From positions 10,396 through 74,395 of the forward strand of contig CAYZJH010000012.1 of assembly GCA_964478625.1 (NCBI GenBank): a DNA stretch of 64,000 bases, written 5' to 3'. Below, piece after piece: positions 1 to 8,752 of the stretch (position 1 is its first letter; every line of letters starts with the position of its first letter). The notes beneath the pieces were generated by a model that worked only from the letters and a program-made list of their open reading frames with translations, was not told where the DNA came from and did no database searches. The position numbers and the translations under genes are program-made. This DNA is from SKZT01 sp964478625 (lineage in GTDB: Bacteria > Desulfobacterota > Desulfobacteria > Desulfobacterales > SKZT01).

Positions 1-130
1 GGATCTTATCGCCAACCTGGAGGAGAAGCAAAAAGAAAGTCCCATGGAAAAGGAACGCCTGGAGAAAATTATCGAAAAATCATTTTTGACTGAAAGCGGC
101 CGGAAAGAGGCTCAAAAAGTGCTGTGTTGA
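1..130 (+). CDS. C-terminal end of an unidentified protein (partial)
   Basis: An open frame enters from the left edge and stops with TGA at 128-130, giving 42 residues. The fragment is highly charged and probably helical (rich in Glu and Lys) and ends Val-Leu-Cys. It has no motif I can assign. It points the same way as the Fe-S protein 166 bases downstream, but the repeat-containing gap argues against tight coupling. The upstream sequence is needed to identify it. Confidence 0.5.
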   Translation, partial: DLIANLEEKQKESPMEKERLEKIIEKSFLTESGRKEAQKVLC

Positions 131-172
131 ATTAAATACCCTGCGTGTCAGGTCCAAACCGGCAAATAACCG

Positions 173-268
173 CTCCCCCCTTTGAAAGGAGGCCGGGTGG
201 GATTTGACAACCTGATACCATTTTAAAAATCCCCCTAAATGCCCCTTTTTCAAAGGGGGACTTGTGGG
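173..268. repeat. C-run/G-run palindromic intergenic repeat
   Basis: Runs of C are followed by matching runs of G, with CCCCCTTTGAAAGGAGG and CCCCTTTTTCAAAGGGG as two imperfect hairpins. The same type recurs at 1101-1166. Such CCCCC-TTT-AAA-GGGGG modules are widespread small dispersed repeats in bacteria. They could also act as a processing or termination hairpin after the left-edge gene, but there is no T-run directly behind the stem. Confidence 0.5.
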
Positions 269-296
269 AAGTTAGCTAATAAGCAGCAGAGGTGAA

Positions 297-1049
297 ATGA
301 TGAAAGTGATTCGTAAAATAGTGGAAATCGATGAAGAACTCTGTGATGGTTGCGGCAATTGTGTTCCGGCTTGTGCAGAAGGGGCACTGGTGGTTGAAAA
401 CGGAAAAGCCCGGGTGGTCAAGGATCAATTCTGCGACGGCCTGGGTGCTTGCCTTGGAGACTGCCCCACCGGCGCTCTTCGCATTGTTGAGCGGGAAGCC
501 GACGAGTTTGATGAGGAAGCGGTTGAAGAGTACCTTGCCGACAGGGAAAAAGGACGGCATGAGGGCGAATTTATTCATACAGGGTGCCCGTCAGCCCGGA
601 TCCAGACATTCGATACGGGCAAGACCCGGGAAAATCATGGTGGTTTCAAACCAAGCCCCGAAAGCGAATCCCTGCTGTCCAACTGGCCGGTTCAAATCAT
701 GCTGGTACCACCCAATGCACCCTTTTTAAAAGGAGCGGACCTTCTGGTGGTAGCCGATTGTGTGCCTGTTGCCTATCGGAATTTCCATCAGGATTTTCTC
801 CAGGGCAAGGCGGTCATGATGGGATGTCCCAAGCTGGATAACGCCCAGGCATATATCGACAAATTCGCACAGATCTGCCAGGTTGCGGGGCTTAAAAGCA
901 TTACTTCCTTAATCATGGAAGTTCCCTGCTGCTCGGCTCTTCCCATGATCGTCCGAAAGGGACTTGAAAAAGCCGGCAGAAAAATTCCCATGGAAGAAGT
1001 GGTTATCGGCACCAGGGGACAGATTATTGAACGCCGTCAGGTGGTGTAA
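297..1049 (+). CDS. 4Fe-4S ferredoxin-type protein with Cys-rich C-terminal domain
   Basis: This 250-residue protein has an N-terminal ferredoxin module. The first cluster motif is a full CxxCxxCxxxC (CDGCGNCVPAC, residues ~18-28). The second is reduced to C-x5-C-x3-CP with Gly at the second Cys position, so it may bind an altered cluster or none. The C-terminal two thirds carry further cysteines (GCPSAR, GCPKLD, VPCCSALP) that could hold another cofactor. It is probably a cytoplasmic electron-transfer protein or a small oxidoreductase subunit; similar proteins occur next to redox enzymes in anaerobes (recalled, not searched). An AGAGGTGAA ribosome site precedes the ATG pair at 297 and 300, and either could be used. 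No partner gene is visible. Confidence 0.8.
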   Translation: MMKVIRKIVEIDEELCDGCGNCVPACAEGALVVENGKARVVKDQFCDGLGACLGDCPTGALRIVEREADEFDEEAVEEYLADREKGRHEGEFIHTGCPSARIQTFDTGKTRENHGGFKPSPESESLLSNWPVQIMLVPPNAPFLKGADLLVVADCVPVAYRNFHQDFLQGKAVMMGCPKLDNAQAYIDKFAQICQVAGLKSITSLIMEVPCCSALPMIVRKGLEKAGRKIPMEEVVIGTRGQIIERRQVV

Positions 1050-1100
1050 CTGTCATTTGTGGAATTCTTCCGACCGATGAAACCGTTTTGGGATCTTTAA

Positions 1101-1166
1101 CCTCCCCCGTAGAAAAAGAGGGATGGATCCTTAAATACTCCCCCTTAGAAAAAGGGGGATTCAGGG
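1101..1166. repeat. C-run/G-run palindromic intergenic repeat
   Basis: Two tandem units, CCTCCCCCGTAGAAAAAGAGGG and CTCCCCCTTAGAAAAAGGGGG, each form a hairpin of C-run against G-run. They belong to the same family as 173-268. The pair lies 50 bases after the Fe-S protein stop and may also act as its 3' end. Confidence 0.5.
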
Positions 1167-1206
1167 CATTGGCGTCAAATTAAGTCAGTGACAAGGTATT
1201 CAGGAC

Positions 1207-1441
1207 TGTCATTTTGAGGAGGCCGACATCATGCTCGGTTATTTGGCACGCGCCCAGTGGCCGACGAATAATCTTTCTTCCAGCCAGGGCAGTATTTCTT
1301 TTATCAACTCCAGGTCGGATCTCATGACCGGTCCGGGCTTGGAAACAGAGATTCTTCGGTCGCCGTGGTTTCAATCCATTTCATAGGAAATATTGTCTTT
1401 TCAAGCATCGAGCCGTTGCGGGTCGCTCCCTCAGAATGACA
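1207..1441 (-). repeat. ~235-bp terminal-inverted-repeat element, copy A
   Basis: Read on the minus strand, this starts TGTCATTCTGAGGGAGC and ends GGCCTCCTCAAAATGACA, so the ends are imperfect inverted repeats. Its interior aligns with the plus-strand elements at 3440-3676 and 28883-29121. Shared words include CGCAACGG, CGAAGAATC, GATC(C/T)GACCTGGA, TCGGCCA(C/T)TG and ATGNTGGCCTCCT. Open frames through it give similar short peptides in each copy, which I take as a by-product of the repeat. It encodes no transposase and looks like a MITE-type non-autonomous element. Confidence 0.8.
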
Positions 1442-1533
1442 GCGCGGCAGCTAATATCCCACGTTGATTTTTCCTTGTACATCATTTGCATTCAGCAATA
1501 AAATCATATATTCTCACTGTCGGAAAGAAGAGG

Positions 1534-3435
1534 ATGATGAGAATATTTCAAATGGTTAAAAAGATGGATTTATTGTCCGGCAAGGGATGGAGAAAGCGGA
1601 TTGAAACCCTTGATGAGGCTTTTGAGGATATCGAGCCGGGGATGAGTATCTTTTTGGGGACAGGCGGCGGTGAGCCCAGAACCCTGGTAAAACATATCCT
1701 GAATTCAGAAGCCCCGAATCTGAGGGATCTGGAACTGATCCAGCTGCTGAGTTTCGGAGATGCAATTACCGGCGAAGAAAACCCGTCACGTTTGGCCCAT
1801 AAATTCCGGTTAAAAACCTTTTTTTCAGGGTGGGTTGCCAGTGAAGCCATTACCGAAGGCCGCGCCGATCTCATTCCCTGCCGCTTTTCACGAATACACG
1901 AGTTGATCCGGTCTGAAAGAATTCATATCGATGCTGTTTTTATCCAGGTGACTCCCCCCAACGAAGAGGGCTATTGCAGTCTCGGTGTTGCGGTGGATGT
2001 AGCGCGTTACGCCATGGACCAGGCAGGTGTTGTGATCGGTGAAATTAATCCGGCTACTCCCTTTACTTTCGGGGATACGTTTGTTCATATCGATGAATTC
2101 GATCACGTGGTGAAAGCAACCGAGGATCCCATCTATCTCGACCGTTGGCCAGTGGATCCCGTTCAGGAAAAAGTGGCTGAAAATGTGGCCTCAAGAATTG
2201 AGGATGGCAGTTGTATCTCCTTTTTTACAGGCCCTGTTTTTGAAGCCCTTGGCAAACGTCTGGTCGGGAAAAGACATCTGGGAATCCACACCCCGGTTTT
2301 TACGGATGCCCTGATGGAACTGGTGAAAAGCGGAGCGGTGAGCAATCGAAAAAAATCTATTTTTCGGGGCAAATCCCTCACCTCGTATGCGGTCGGGTCC
2401 AAAAAACTCTTTAAATGGCTGGATCGAAACCCTTTGGTGGAGTTTCAGGGGATCGAAAGAGTCTCCAATCCGATTCATATCGGTCGAAATCCAGATTTTG
2501 TCGCACTGATTCCTGCCAGAAAAGTCGATTTGACAGGCCGGGTCGCCCTGCATACCGGCAGGGGTAATGTTGCCGCCGGTCCAGGTGAGGCTATGAACCT
2601 GGTCAACGGTGCCGAACTGTCCCGAGGTGGCATCACGATCTTTGCCTTGACCAGCAGGAATCTCAGGGGCGAATCCAACATCCTGATCGATGTTGAAGGG
2701 TACCCTAATCTCTTTACTTTAAGGGAATCCGTGGATATCGTCATCACCGAATACGGTTCGGCTGAGCTAAATGGAAGAACCATTCGTGAACGAGCACAAG
2801 CGCTTATTGAAATCGCCCATCCTGATGATCGGGCCCAATTGCTGGAAAAGGCCAAAGCCGCCAAAATCATCTACCAGGACCAGATTTTCCTTCCTGAAAG
2901 TGCACATCTTTATCCCTCCAATATTGCCATATCCCATGTTTTCGAAAAGGATCTGAAAGTCAGGTTCAGGGCCATAAGACCTTCTGATGAAGAAGGGATG
3001 CGAAGGCTTTTTTACCGCTCCTCTGATGAGGCTGTTTACACCAGATATTTTTCTCCCATCAAGACCATGCCTCATTCCCGCATGCAGGAATATGTCAATA
3101 TTGATTATGCAGACACCCTTTCCATCGTGGGACTGATCGGAGAACCTGGAAAGGGAAAAATAATTGCCGAAGCCCGCTTTGTCAGAAAAAACAACCGATC
3201 ATTTGCTGATGTCGCTTTTATGGTAGACGAAAATTATCAAAACCTTGGAATAGCCGGTTTTATGTACAAAACTCTGGTCCGCCTGGCCAGGGAACGCGGA
3301 ATAAAAGGTTTCACCGCCAATGTCCTGGCATCCAATAAAGCCATGCTTAAGGTTTTTGAAAAAGGCGGCCATATTGTCAATTTTGGATTTGAGGAAGGGG
3401 TGTATAATTTGAAAATCCCGTTCGAGGAACGATAA
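1534..3435 (+). CDS. Acetyl-CoA hydrolase/CoA-transferase family protein fused to a GNAT acetyltransferase
   Basis: This protein of about 633 residues has two parts. The first ~480 residues match the acetyl-CoA hydrolase/transferase family (class I CoA-transferase fold), with a Gly-rich segment (GRGNVAAGPGEAMN) and the block TEYGSAELNGRTIRERA followed by IAHPDDR. The last ~150 residues are GNAT-like, with a DVAFMVDENYQNLGIAGFMY acetyl-CoA loop. CoA transfer between acyl-CoA and acetate or another acid is expected. The GNAT tail could acetylate the enzyme or a partner; this is inference. I chose ATG 1534 or 1537, preceded by GGAAAGAAGAGG, over a TTG at 1486. It stands alone between two copies of the repeat element. 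It was probably transcribed singly, since no operon partner is close. Confidence 0.85.
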   Translation: MMRIFQMVKKMDLLSGKGWRKRIETLDEAFEDIEPGMSIFLGTGGGEPRTLVKHILNSEAPNLRDLELIQLLSFGDAITGEENPSRLAHKFRLKTFFSGWVASEAITEGRADLIPCRFSRIHELIRSERIHIDAVFIQVTPPNEEGYCSLGVAVDVARYAMDQAGVVIGEINPATPFTFGDTFVHIDEFDHVVKATEDPIYLDRWPVDPVQEKVAENVASRIEDGSCISFFTGPVFEALGKRLVGKRHLGIHTPVFTDALMELVKSGAVSNRKKSIFRGKSLTSYAVGSKKLFKWLDRNPLVEFQGIERVSNPIHIGRNPDFVALIPARKVDLTGRVALHTGRGNVAAGPGEAMNLVNGAELSRGGITIFALTSRNLRGESNILIDVEGYPNLFTLRESVDIVITEYGSAELNGRTIRERAQALIEIAHPDDRAQLLEKAKAAKIIYQDQIFLPESAHLYPSNIAISHVFEKDLKVRFRAIRPSDEEGMRRLFYRSSDEAVYTRYFSPIKTMPHSRMQEYVNIDYADTLSIVGLIGEPGKGKIIAEARFVRKNNRSFADVAFMVDENYQNLGIAGFMYKTLVRLARERGIKGFTANVLASNKAMLKVFEKGGHIVNFGFEEGVYNLKIPFEER

Positions 3436-3439
3436 CTTT

Positions 3440-3676
3440 TCTCATTCTGAGGGAGCATGTCGCAACGGACCATAGCCTGTAGGGACAATACAATCCAAAA
3501 TGTCGCCGGACACTGGTGCGACCGACGAATCTATCGTCCCAAAGCTGGACCAAACTATCAGATCTCACCTGGAATTGAAACAGGAGAGGCGCTGCCTCCG
3601 TGAAGGAAAGATTCTTCGTCGGCCATTGAGTACGCGCCATATACTCATTTACCATGTTGGCATCCTCATAATGACA
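3440..3676 (+). repeat. ~237-bp terminal-inverted-repeat element, copy B
   Basis: It starts TCTCATTCTGAGGGAGC four bases after the acetyl-CoA hydrolase stop and ends GGCATCCTCATAATGACA. It is co-linear with copy C and inverted relative to copy A. Copies A and B therefore bracket the hydrolase-GNAT gene in opposite orientation, which would allow inversion or hairpinning of the segment. Confidence 0.8.
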
Positions 3677-3716
3677 TTTTTGAAAACCTTGTCATTTCAT
3701 TAACTTGATACCAATG

Positions 3717-3767
3717 GGCTTTCGCCGGAATGACGGGTGGTTGCCGTCTTAATCGCTCAGTTTAGGA
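3717..3767 (+). repeat. 51-bp segment shared with 55836-55886
   Basis: The core GACGGGTGGTTGCCGTCTT is identical in both places, and the flanks (GGCTTTCG..GGAATGAC and AATCnCTCAGTTTAGGA) differ at only a few positions. GGAATGAC is also the right end of the GTCATnCC-type elements at 39910 and 55759, so this is probably a truncated member of that family. It sits upstream of alr and may carry its promoter region. Confidence 0.65.
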
Positions 3768-3793
3768 TTCTTTATGATAAAAGGAAATAACAC

Positions 3794-4984
3794 TTGGAAA
3801 CTTCCCTGATCAGAGCCGAAGTTGATTTGGAAGCTATCGCGCATAATGTTGCCGAGCTCAGAAAAATAACCCATCCGGCAGCCAAGGTAATGGCTGTGGT
3901 CAAAGCGGATGCTTATGGACATGGAGCGGAAAAGGTAGCCGAAGTCGCTCTTAAAAACGGAGCCGAAGTTTTGGGAGTTGCCAGAATCAATGAGGGCATC
4001 GCTCTTCGGGAAGCCGGTTTTACGGTACCTATTCAGATTTTTGGATATACACCCCTATCCTTGGCTGAAAATCTTATCCGGTATGCCTTGACACAAACCG
4101 TATTTTCCTATCAAAGCGCCTCGGCCCTATCTGGATTAGCCATTTCAACAGGCAATAAAATCAGGATTCATATCAAGGTGGACACCGGCATGGGAAGACT
4201 CGGCCTGGCGACCGATTGCGGAGAAATTTCATGCTCCGACCTCAGTCTGACCCAAGGCTCTCTGAAACAGGTCGAATCCATTTTCATGCTTCGAGGCATT
4301 ATCCCTGAAGGCATCATGACTCATTTTTCCTCGGCGGACAGCCTGGATAAAAGTTATGCACGGAAACAGTTTTCAATATTTCTCGATTTCATGGATCAAT
4401 TAAAAAAAAGAGGCATCGAATTCGGCGTTCGCCATGCAGCCAATAGTGCTGCCGTCATGGAGATGCCTGAAACCCACCTGGATCTTGTTCGTCCGGGAAT
4501 TTCCATTTATGGCCTGTATCCATCGGATGAAGTTGACAGAACCATCATCCGCTTGAAGCCCGCGATGAGCCTTAAGACGTGTGTGGTGCATGTTAAAAAA
4601 ATTCCCGAAGGATTTTCCGTCAGCTATTCCAGAACTTTTCAAACCCGAAAAAATACCACTGTGGCTACGGTGTCGGCAGGATATGCCGATGGCTACAACC
4701 GTCTTTTATCTTCTTGCGGGTCCATGCTGGTTCATGGAAAACGGGCGCCGGTTATCGGAAGAGTCTGCATGGACCTAACCATGCTGGATGTAAGCCATAT
4801 TCCAGGTGTGGCCGTCGGAGACGAGGCGGTTGTTTTTGGCGCGCAAAATGATGAGTATCTCCATGTGGATGAAATGGCGAAAATGCTCAACACCATCAAT
4901 TATGAGATCCTAACCGGCATCACAGCCCGTGTACCCAGGATTTACAAGGGCTCCCCCCAGGCTCATCAGCTACACCAGAGGTAA
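3794..4984 (+). CDS. alr: Alanine racemase
   Basis: This 396-residue PLP enzyme interconverts L- and D-alanine for peptidoglycan in the cytoplasm. The PLP-lysine motif VVKADAYGHGA lies at residues ~35-45, the catalytic-Tyr motif SAGYADGY near 296, and the family block GRVCMDLTMLDVS near 322. The length is within the usual range with a slightly extended C-terminus. The start is TTG at 3794, preceded by AAAAGGAAA. The frame shows no in-frame ATG before the conserved N-terminal strand (EVDLEAIAHNV), so the TTG start is favoured. A cell-wall enzyme, mltA, lies downstream on the opposite strand, but the two are convergent and not co-transcribed. Confidence 0.93.
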   Translation: METSLIRAEVDLEAIAHNVAELRKITHPAAKVMAVVKADAYGHGAEKVAEVALKNGAEVLGVARINEGIALREAGFTVPIQIFGYTPLSLAENLIRYALTQTVFSYQSASALSGLAISTGNKIRIHIKVDTGMGRLGLATDCGEISCSDLSLTQGSLKQVESIFMLRGIIPEGIMTHFSSADSLDKSYARKQFSIFLDFMDQLKKRGIEFGVRHAANSAAVMEMPETHLDLVRPGISIYGLYPSDEVDRTIIRLKPAMSLKTCVVHVKKIPEGFSVSYSRTFQTRKNTTVATVSAGYADGYNRLLSSCGSMLVHGKRAPVIGRVCMDLTMLDVSHIPGVAVGDEAVVFGAQNDEYLHVDEMAKMLNTINYEILTGITARVPRIYKGSPQAHQLHQR

Positions 4985-5076
4985 AGAGGTGGAAAACCCT
5001 GCTTTTCCATACAGCAAAAGCCGGGGCTCTAAACTTCTTTTGGCCGGGAATTCATCTTCTTAACTGTCGAGATTCA

Positions 5077-6378
5077 TTACCCGTTGCTGTCCGGTTTTAA
5101 GACCAGAAAATAAAGGTTGCCGGGATGCTGTAGGTGGCCTGCGGCAACTTCGGCATATTCCCCGTTTCCCCAGAACAGGTCGGCTCGTCCGGGTCCGCGG
5201 ATAGCCCCGCCCGTATCCTGGTTTAAACCAAACCTGGAAAAATCGGACCATCGGATAATTTTCTGATCAGGGTCCAGGAAAGGTTTCTGGGTTTCAATAA
5301 AGGCCAAGGCGGCATCCGGAAAAATTTTTCGATCCGTGGCAATGGATCTACCGGGTGTGAGTTTAACTCCCAAAGCGCCCACAGGGCCTTCAGTACCGAC
5401 TTCAAAGAAAACATAGCTCGGGTTTTGGCTTAATACCGGTTTGATTTCTTCCGGATGAAGTTTCAGGTATGCCTTGATTTTCTGCATGGACATCTCGGAT
5501 CGTTCGATTTTTCCGGCTTCGATAAGATGTTTTCCGATACTGACATAGGGCCTGCCATTGGTGGTATGATACCTTAAATTGATGGAGTAGCCTTCGGCCA
5601 GATTAACCCGGCCGGAACCCTGAACATGAAGAAAAAAAAGATCGACAATATCCTCAACAAATACCAGCGGTGTTAATGTCTTTTCAAGAACCCGTTCAAA
5701 ATCGATTTCCTTCCGGTCCCAATAAGGTACCACGGTTTTACCGGTCCATCTCCCTCTGATTTTTTCGCCATCGAATTTAGTGGAAAATGCGGATAGATCG
5801 ATCGTAATTAAATCATTGGGCGGGCCATAGACCGGGTGAGGATATTTTGAGGAATGCGAAAGGCTTCCATTTAATGTAGGTTCATAGTAACCGGTAAAAA
5901 GAACCCTGCCCGTCTCCTTACCGCCGATGGAGGCATAAACCCGGTAGTTTTCGGCGATAAACCGATCCAGGTCCGTTCTGTCAGGATTGTCTTGAACAAA
6001 ATCCCTAAACCGAACCAGTGATTTTTTTAAATGAACGGCATCATAAACATCGTTACCAAAACGAAACTCCCTGCTCTCAGGAACTTTTTCAAGATACTCC
6101 AAACTTTTTGAGATTGCCGGAACCAGATCTTCAAAAAGCATGTCATCAATAAACCTGGGATATTGAGATTGAGGCAAAAGCCTCAGGACCGGTTCTTCCT
6201 CTTCAAGGATTACCGGTTTTTTTTCGGCACATCCGCCAAAGGATATGATCAGGATGCTTATGAGAAGAAGTCTCAACACCCGTTTGACTTTTTGGGATAA
6301 CGGTTGAAAATAGAAAATATGGTTATTTCGGTCTTGGATGATCATCATATTATTTTTTCCGGTAGCATCAGGATTCAT
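5077..6378 (-). CDS. mltA: Membrane-bound lytic murein transglycosylase A (lipoprotein)
   Basis: The 433-residue product has a long basic N-region, a hydrophobic stretch and a lipobox ending SFGGC (Cys near residue 50), so it should be a periplasm-facing lipoprotein. An MltA domain follows, then the C-terminal 3D domain with the catalytic-Asp block QDTGGAIRGPGRADLFWG. It cleaves peptidoglycan between MurNAc and GlcNAc with formation of a 1,6-anhydro product. ATG 6378 overlaps the moaC stop by 11 bases, suggesting translational coupling. ATGs ~30 bases further in (near 6348), preceded by CCGGAAAA, are an alternative start. It is the last gene of the molybdenum-cofactor operon, a partnership with no obvious functional link. 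Confidence 0.92.
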   Translation of the reverse strand: MNPDATGKNNMMIIQDRNNHIFYFQPLSQKVKRVLRLLLISILIISFGGCAEKKPVILEEEEPVLRLLPQSQYPRFIDDMLFEDLVPAISKSLEYLEKVPESREFRFGNDVYDAVHLKKSLVRFRDFVQDNPDRTDLDRFIAENYRVYASIGGKETGRVLFTGYYEPTLNGSLSHSSKYPHPVYGPPNDLITIDLSAFSTKFDGEKIRGRWTGKTVVPYWDRKEIDFERVLEKTLTPLVFVEDIVDLFFLHVQGSGRVNLAEGYSINLRYHTTNGRPYVSIGKHLIEAGKIERSEMSMQKIKAYLKLHPEEIKPVLSQNPSYVFFEVGTEGPVGALGVKLTPGRSIATDRKIFPDAALAFIETQKPFLDPDQKIIRWSDFSRFGLNQDTGGAIRGPGRADLFWGNGEYAEVAAGHLQHPGNLYFLVLKPDSNG

Positions 6379-6850
6379 TTCTTACAAATACTCCGCTTTT
6401 TCCGCCGGACTTTTCCATCAGGCAAATGTCGGAGATCACCATGGATTTGTCATAGGATTTACACATGTCGTATATGGTCAGGGCGGATACCGCAACAGCG
6501 GTCAAGGCTTCCATCTCCACACCGGTCTGTCCTCTCAATCGCACCGATGCCTCGATAATAATGGCACTTTCTTTTTGGTCCGGGAAAAAATCGATTGCGA
6601 TGTGAGTGATGTTCAAAGGATGGCACATGGGAATCAGGTCCGATGTTTTCTTTGCAGCCATAATACCGGCAATTCTTGCGGTCTCAAGAACATTTCCTTT
6701 TTTGATAGACTGGTTCCCGATTTTTTCAAAGGTATCCGGTGTCATGGTGATTTTTCCTTTGGCCATGGCCTTGCGGTCCGAGTAGGCCTTTTCGGTAACA
6801 TCCACCATCCGTACTCTGCCTTCATTGTCGATATGGGTAAAATCATTCAT
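6368..6850 (-). CDS. moaC: Cyclic pyranopterin monophosphate synthase
   Basis: MoaC converts the MoaA product, 3',8-cyclo-7,8-dihydro-GTP, to cyclic pyranopterin monophosphate, the second part of the first step of molybdopterin synthesis. Visible family blocks are RMVDVTEK, AAKKTSDLIPMCHPL, GVEMEALTAV and CKSYDKSMVISDICLMEKSGG, which hold the conserved Lys, His, Glu and Asp active-site residues. I start it at ATG 6850 (160 residues, the normal MoaC length). An upstream frame to 6907 would overlap the preceding gene by 50 bases and adds no conserved sequence. The gap from the moaE-like stop is 7 bases. moaA is not in the window. Confidence 0.93.
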   Translation of the reverse strand: MNDFTHIDNEGRVRMVDVTEKAYSDRKAMAKGKITMTPDTFEKIGNQSIKKGNVLETARIAGIMAAKKTSDLIPMCHPLNITHIAIDFFPDQKESAIIIEASVRLRGQTGVEMEALTAVAVSALTIYDMCKSYDKSMVISDICLMEKSGGKSGVFVRNES

Positions 6851-6857
6851 AAAAAAA

Positions 6858-7220
6858 TTACTCTGAAAAATACTCGGTTTTTTGGGTAACAGTCGATTTA
6901 ATTTCATTCAGGGTATCCTGAAGAACGGAAATCACATTTTCCCGAAAATCTCCGGCCACTACCAGATACATAACATCATCGCCGACCCGAAGATCCTTGC
7001 CTTCATGGATATGGACCAGAATATCCAGAATTCCCGGACGTTTTTTATTGGAATCGACAATCCGGTCAAGATTTTGGTGATCCACGGAAACCCGCAATCC
7101 AGTTACTTTTCGTCCATCCCTGGATGTACTTCTCACAATTCCATTATGGCACAAGATCATTCCTGACTCGTGAAAATCAGGATGCTTTTTAATTTGCTCC
7201 AGCAATTGCAGCAGTGTCAT
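6858..7220 (-). CDS. MoaE-like protein (molybdopterin synthase catalytic-subunit family), divergent
   Basis: The 120-residue protein resembles MoaE. A GMILCHNGIVRSTSRDGRKV segment corresponds to the family G-x-V-R loop, a central strand reads VHIHEGKDLRVGDDVMYLVVAG, and the tail EIKSTVTQKTE keeps two lysines near the MoaE active-site lysine positions. It lacks the usual PIWKKE ending and the HR motif, so I call it MoaE-like. The expected role is transfer of sulfur from MoaD-thiocarboxylate to cyclic pyranopterin. It sits between mobA (4-base overlap) and moaC (7-base gap), and the context supports a role in molybdopterin synthesis. No moaD is seen nearby. Confidence 0.75.
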   Translation of the reverse strand: MTLLQLLEQIKKHPDFHESGMILCHNGIVRSTSRDGRKVTGLRVSVDHQNLDRIVDSNKKRPGILDILVHIHEGKDLRVGDDVMYLVVAGDFRENVISVLQDTLNEIKSTVTQKTEYFSE

Positions 7221-7831
7221 ACTTTTCCTTTTATAATATTCCCCGCAATTTCCAAATGCTCCGGGGTATTGATGTTAAAGAAGCTCAACAAATCGGGATC
7301 ATATTGCCTCAGCTGTGTTTCCGGTACTTTTTTCATACGAACCTTGTTGAAGAATTTCATGATTTTAAATTCCTTTTTGATCATTTGATGTTCGATACTT
7401 TGCAAACATCGTCTAGAATAAATTGCACAAAGCGGTTCCAGTCCCTTGGATGTTTCGGGAATGATAACATCGGTGTGACCATCTATTTTTTCTAAAAGTG
7501 ACCGAACCAGTCCCCGGTTTAAAAAGGGCGTGTCAGAGGCGGAAAAAAAAACGTAGGGTCTGGAGGCATAAAAAAGGCCGGCATGAATCCCTGTCAGGGA
7601 ACTTCGAACAGGATACAGGTCGGCTCCAATCATCAGATCCCAGTCCAGATATGTAAGAGGATCGTTGGTTACCAAAATGATTTCTTCGAACAGAGAGGTA
7701 AAAACTTCATAGATACAATCCAGAATTTTTTTATCTCCCAAAGGCAACAATGCTTTGACCTCGCCCGAAAACCTGGACGCTAAACCTCCGGCCAAAATCA
7801 CGCCGCTACACAAAGATTTCATAGGATACAA
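7217..7831 (-). CDS. mobA: Molybdenum cofactor guanylyltransferase (MobA family)
   Basis: The 204-residue nucleotidyltransferase opens with GVILAGGLASRF and continues with KALLPLGDKK, the NTP-binding signature of MobA/GlmU-type enzymes. An SASDTPF block (residues ~97-103) provides the metal-binding Asp. It should attach GMP to molybdopterin to form the guanine dinucleotide cofactor used by DMSO-reductase-family enzymes. It heads the minus-strand operon mobA-moaE-like-moaC-mltA and overlaps the next gene by ATGA. Start ATG 7831 or 7822 (MKSLCSG) are both possible. Confidence 0.88.
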   Translation of the reverse strand: MYPMKSLCSGVILAGGLASRFSGEVKALLPLGDKKILDCIYEVFTSLFEEIILVTNDPLTYLDWDLMIGADLYPVRSSLTGIHAGLFYASRPYVFFSASDTPFLNRGLVRSLLEKIDGHTDVIIPETSKGLEPLCAIYSRRCLQSIEHQMIKKEFKIMKFFNKVRMKKVPETQLRQYDPDLLSFFNINTPEHLEIAGNIIKGKV

Positions 7832-8209
7832 TCCTTTGATTTTTTTCCGCGTCCTTACCTTTTCAGACCGGGAAATAAAACCACCTCATTTATTCTTACT
7901 CAATGCCGGAACAAAAATTCCCTGCCGACAGTTCAGGCTCTGTTTCGACCTTTCCTGTCCGGAACACCAAGTGAACCGAAATTGGCTTCAGTCGCCCATT
8001 ACAATCCAAATTCAAAGATTTTAACCATAGGAGAATTCAGTATAAAAATCAAGAAAATGCCGAATCAGGCAAAATTTCATATGAAGCTTGATTTTGCCAT
8101 CACAGATGGGGTAGATATACACTTTACTCAAAAATGAGCAGCCGAAAGAATATTTTTTTAAATGATCTGAAGTTGCCGACATTATCGACAAATTTGCGAA
8201 GGAAATTCC
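7832..8209. other. Divergent intergenic region between mobA and pyrR
   Basis: These 378 bases separate two divergent operons and should hold both promoters. I see no convincing gene: the short open frames are low-complexity or overlap the pyrR start. I recognise no Moco riboswitch, PyrR-binding attenuator or clear terminator. Confidence 0.5.
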
Positions 8210-8749
8210 ATGAGGACATTGTATACTATTTTGGATGCTTCGGATATCGATCGCATTCTGATACGCATAAGTCATGAAATTTTAGAGATCCATAAGGGTG
8301 CTGAAGGGTTGGCCTTGATCGGAATTCAAACCCGGGGAGTTTTCCTGGCCAGGCGCCTTCAGAATAAAATTAAGGAAATCGAAGGAGTGGATGTTCCGAC
8401 CGGCCAGGTCGATATCACCCTCTATCGCGACGACTGGACACGAATCAGTATCAATCCGGTCATTCAGGCGACGGAAATTCCTTTTTCCGTGGACGGAAAA
8501 AAGATTATCCTTGTTGATGATGTTCTTTTTACCGGCAGGACCATCCGGTGTGCCATGGACGCCTTGATTGATTTCGGACGTCCAGATCGAATAGAACTGG
8601 CCGTGCTTGTGGACAGGGGGCACAGGGAATTACCCATACAGGGCAATTATGTGGGAAAATTTGTGGAAACCCGCCGCTCTGAAACGGTCAATGTCATGGT
8701 AACCGAATATGATGGGGAAGACAGGGTCGTAATTGAAAAGGAATCGTAA
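8210..8749 (+). CDS. pyrR: Bifunctional pyr operon regulator / uracil phosphoribosyltransferase
   Basis: This 179-residue PRTase-fold protein carries the PRPP loop ILVDDVLFTGRTIRCAMDAL at residues ~100-119, diagnostic of PyrR. The family ending FVGKFVETRRSETVNV is also recognisable, with a slightly different spacing. PyrR binds pyr mRNA in response to UMP and has uracil phosphoribosyltransferase activity. Start ATG 8210 is preceded by GAAGGAAATTCC. No pyrimidine genes lie next to it; a MoaB-type gene follows after 3 bases, so the two are likely co-transcribed. Confidence 0.93.
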   Translation: MRTLYTILDASDIDRILIRISHEILEIHKGAEGLALIGIQTRGVFLARRLQNKIKEIEGVDVPTGQVDITLYRDDWTRISINPVIQATEIPFSVDGKKIILVDDVLFTGRTIRCAMDALIDFGRPDRIELAVLVDRGHRELPIQGNYVGKFVETRRSETVNVMVTEYDGEDRVVIEKES

Positions 8750-8752
8750 AGC

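Noticed and set aside
1180..1374. Short open frames within the repeat copies (also 3377-3655, 3500-3703, 28885-29085)
   Set aside because: Their peptides resemble each other only because the DNA repeats do; frames are of different lengths with no consistent ribosome site.
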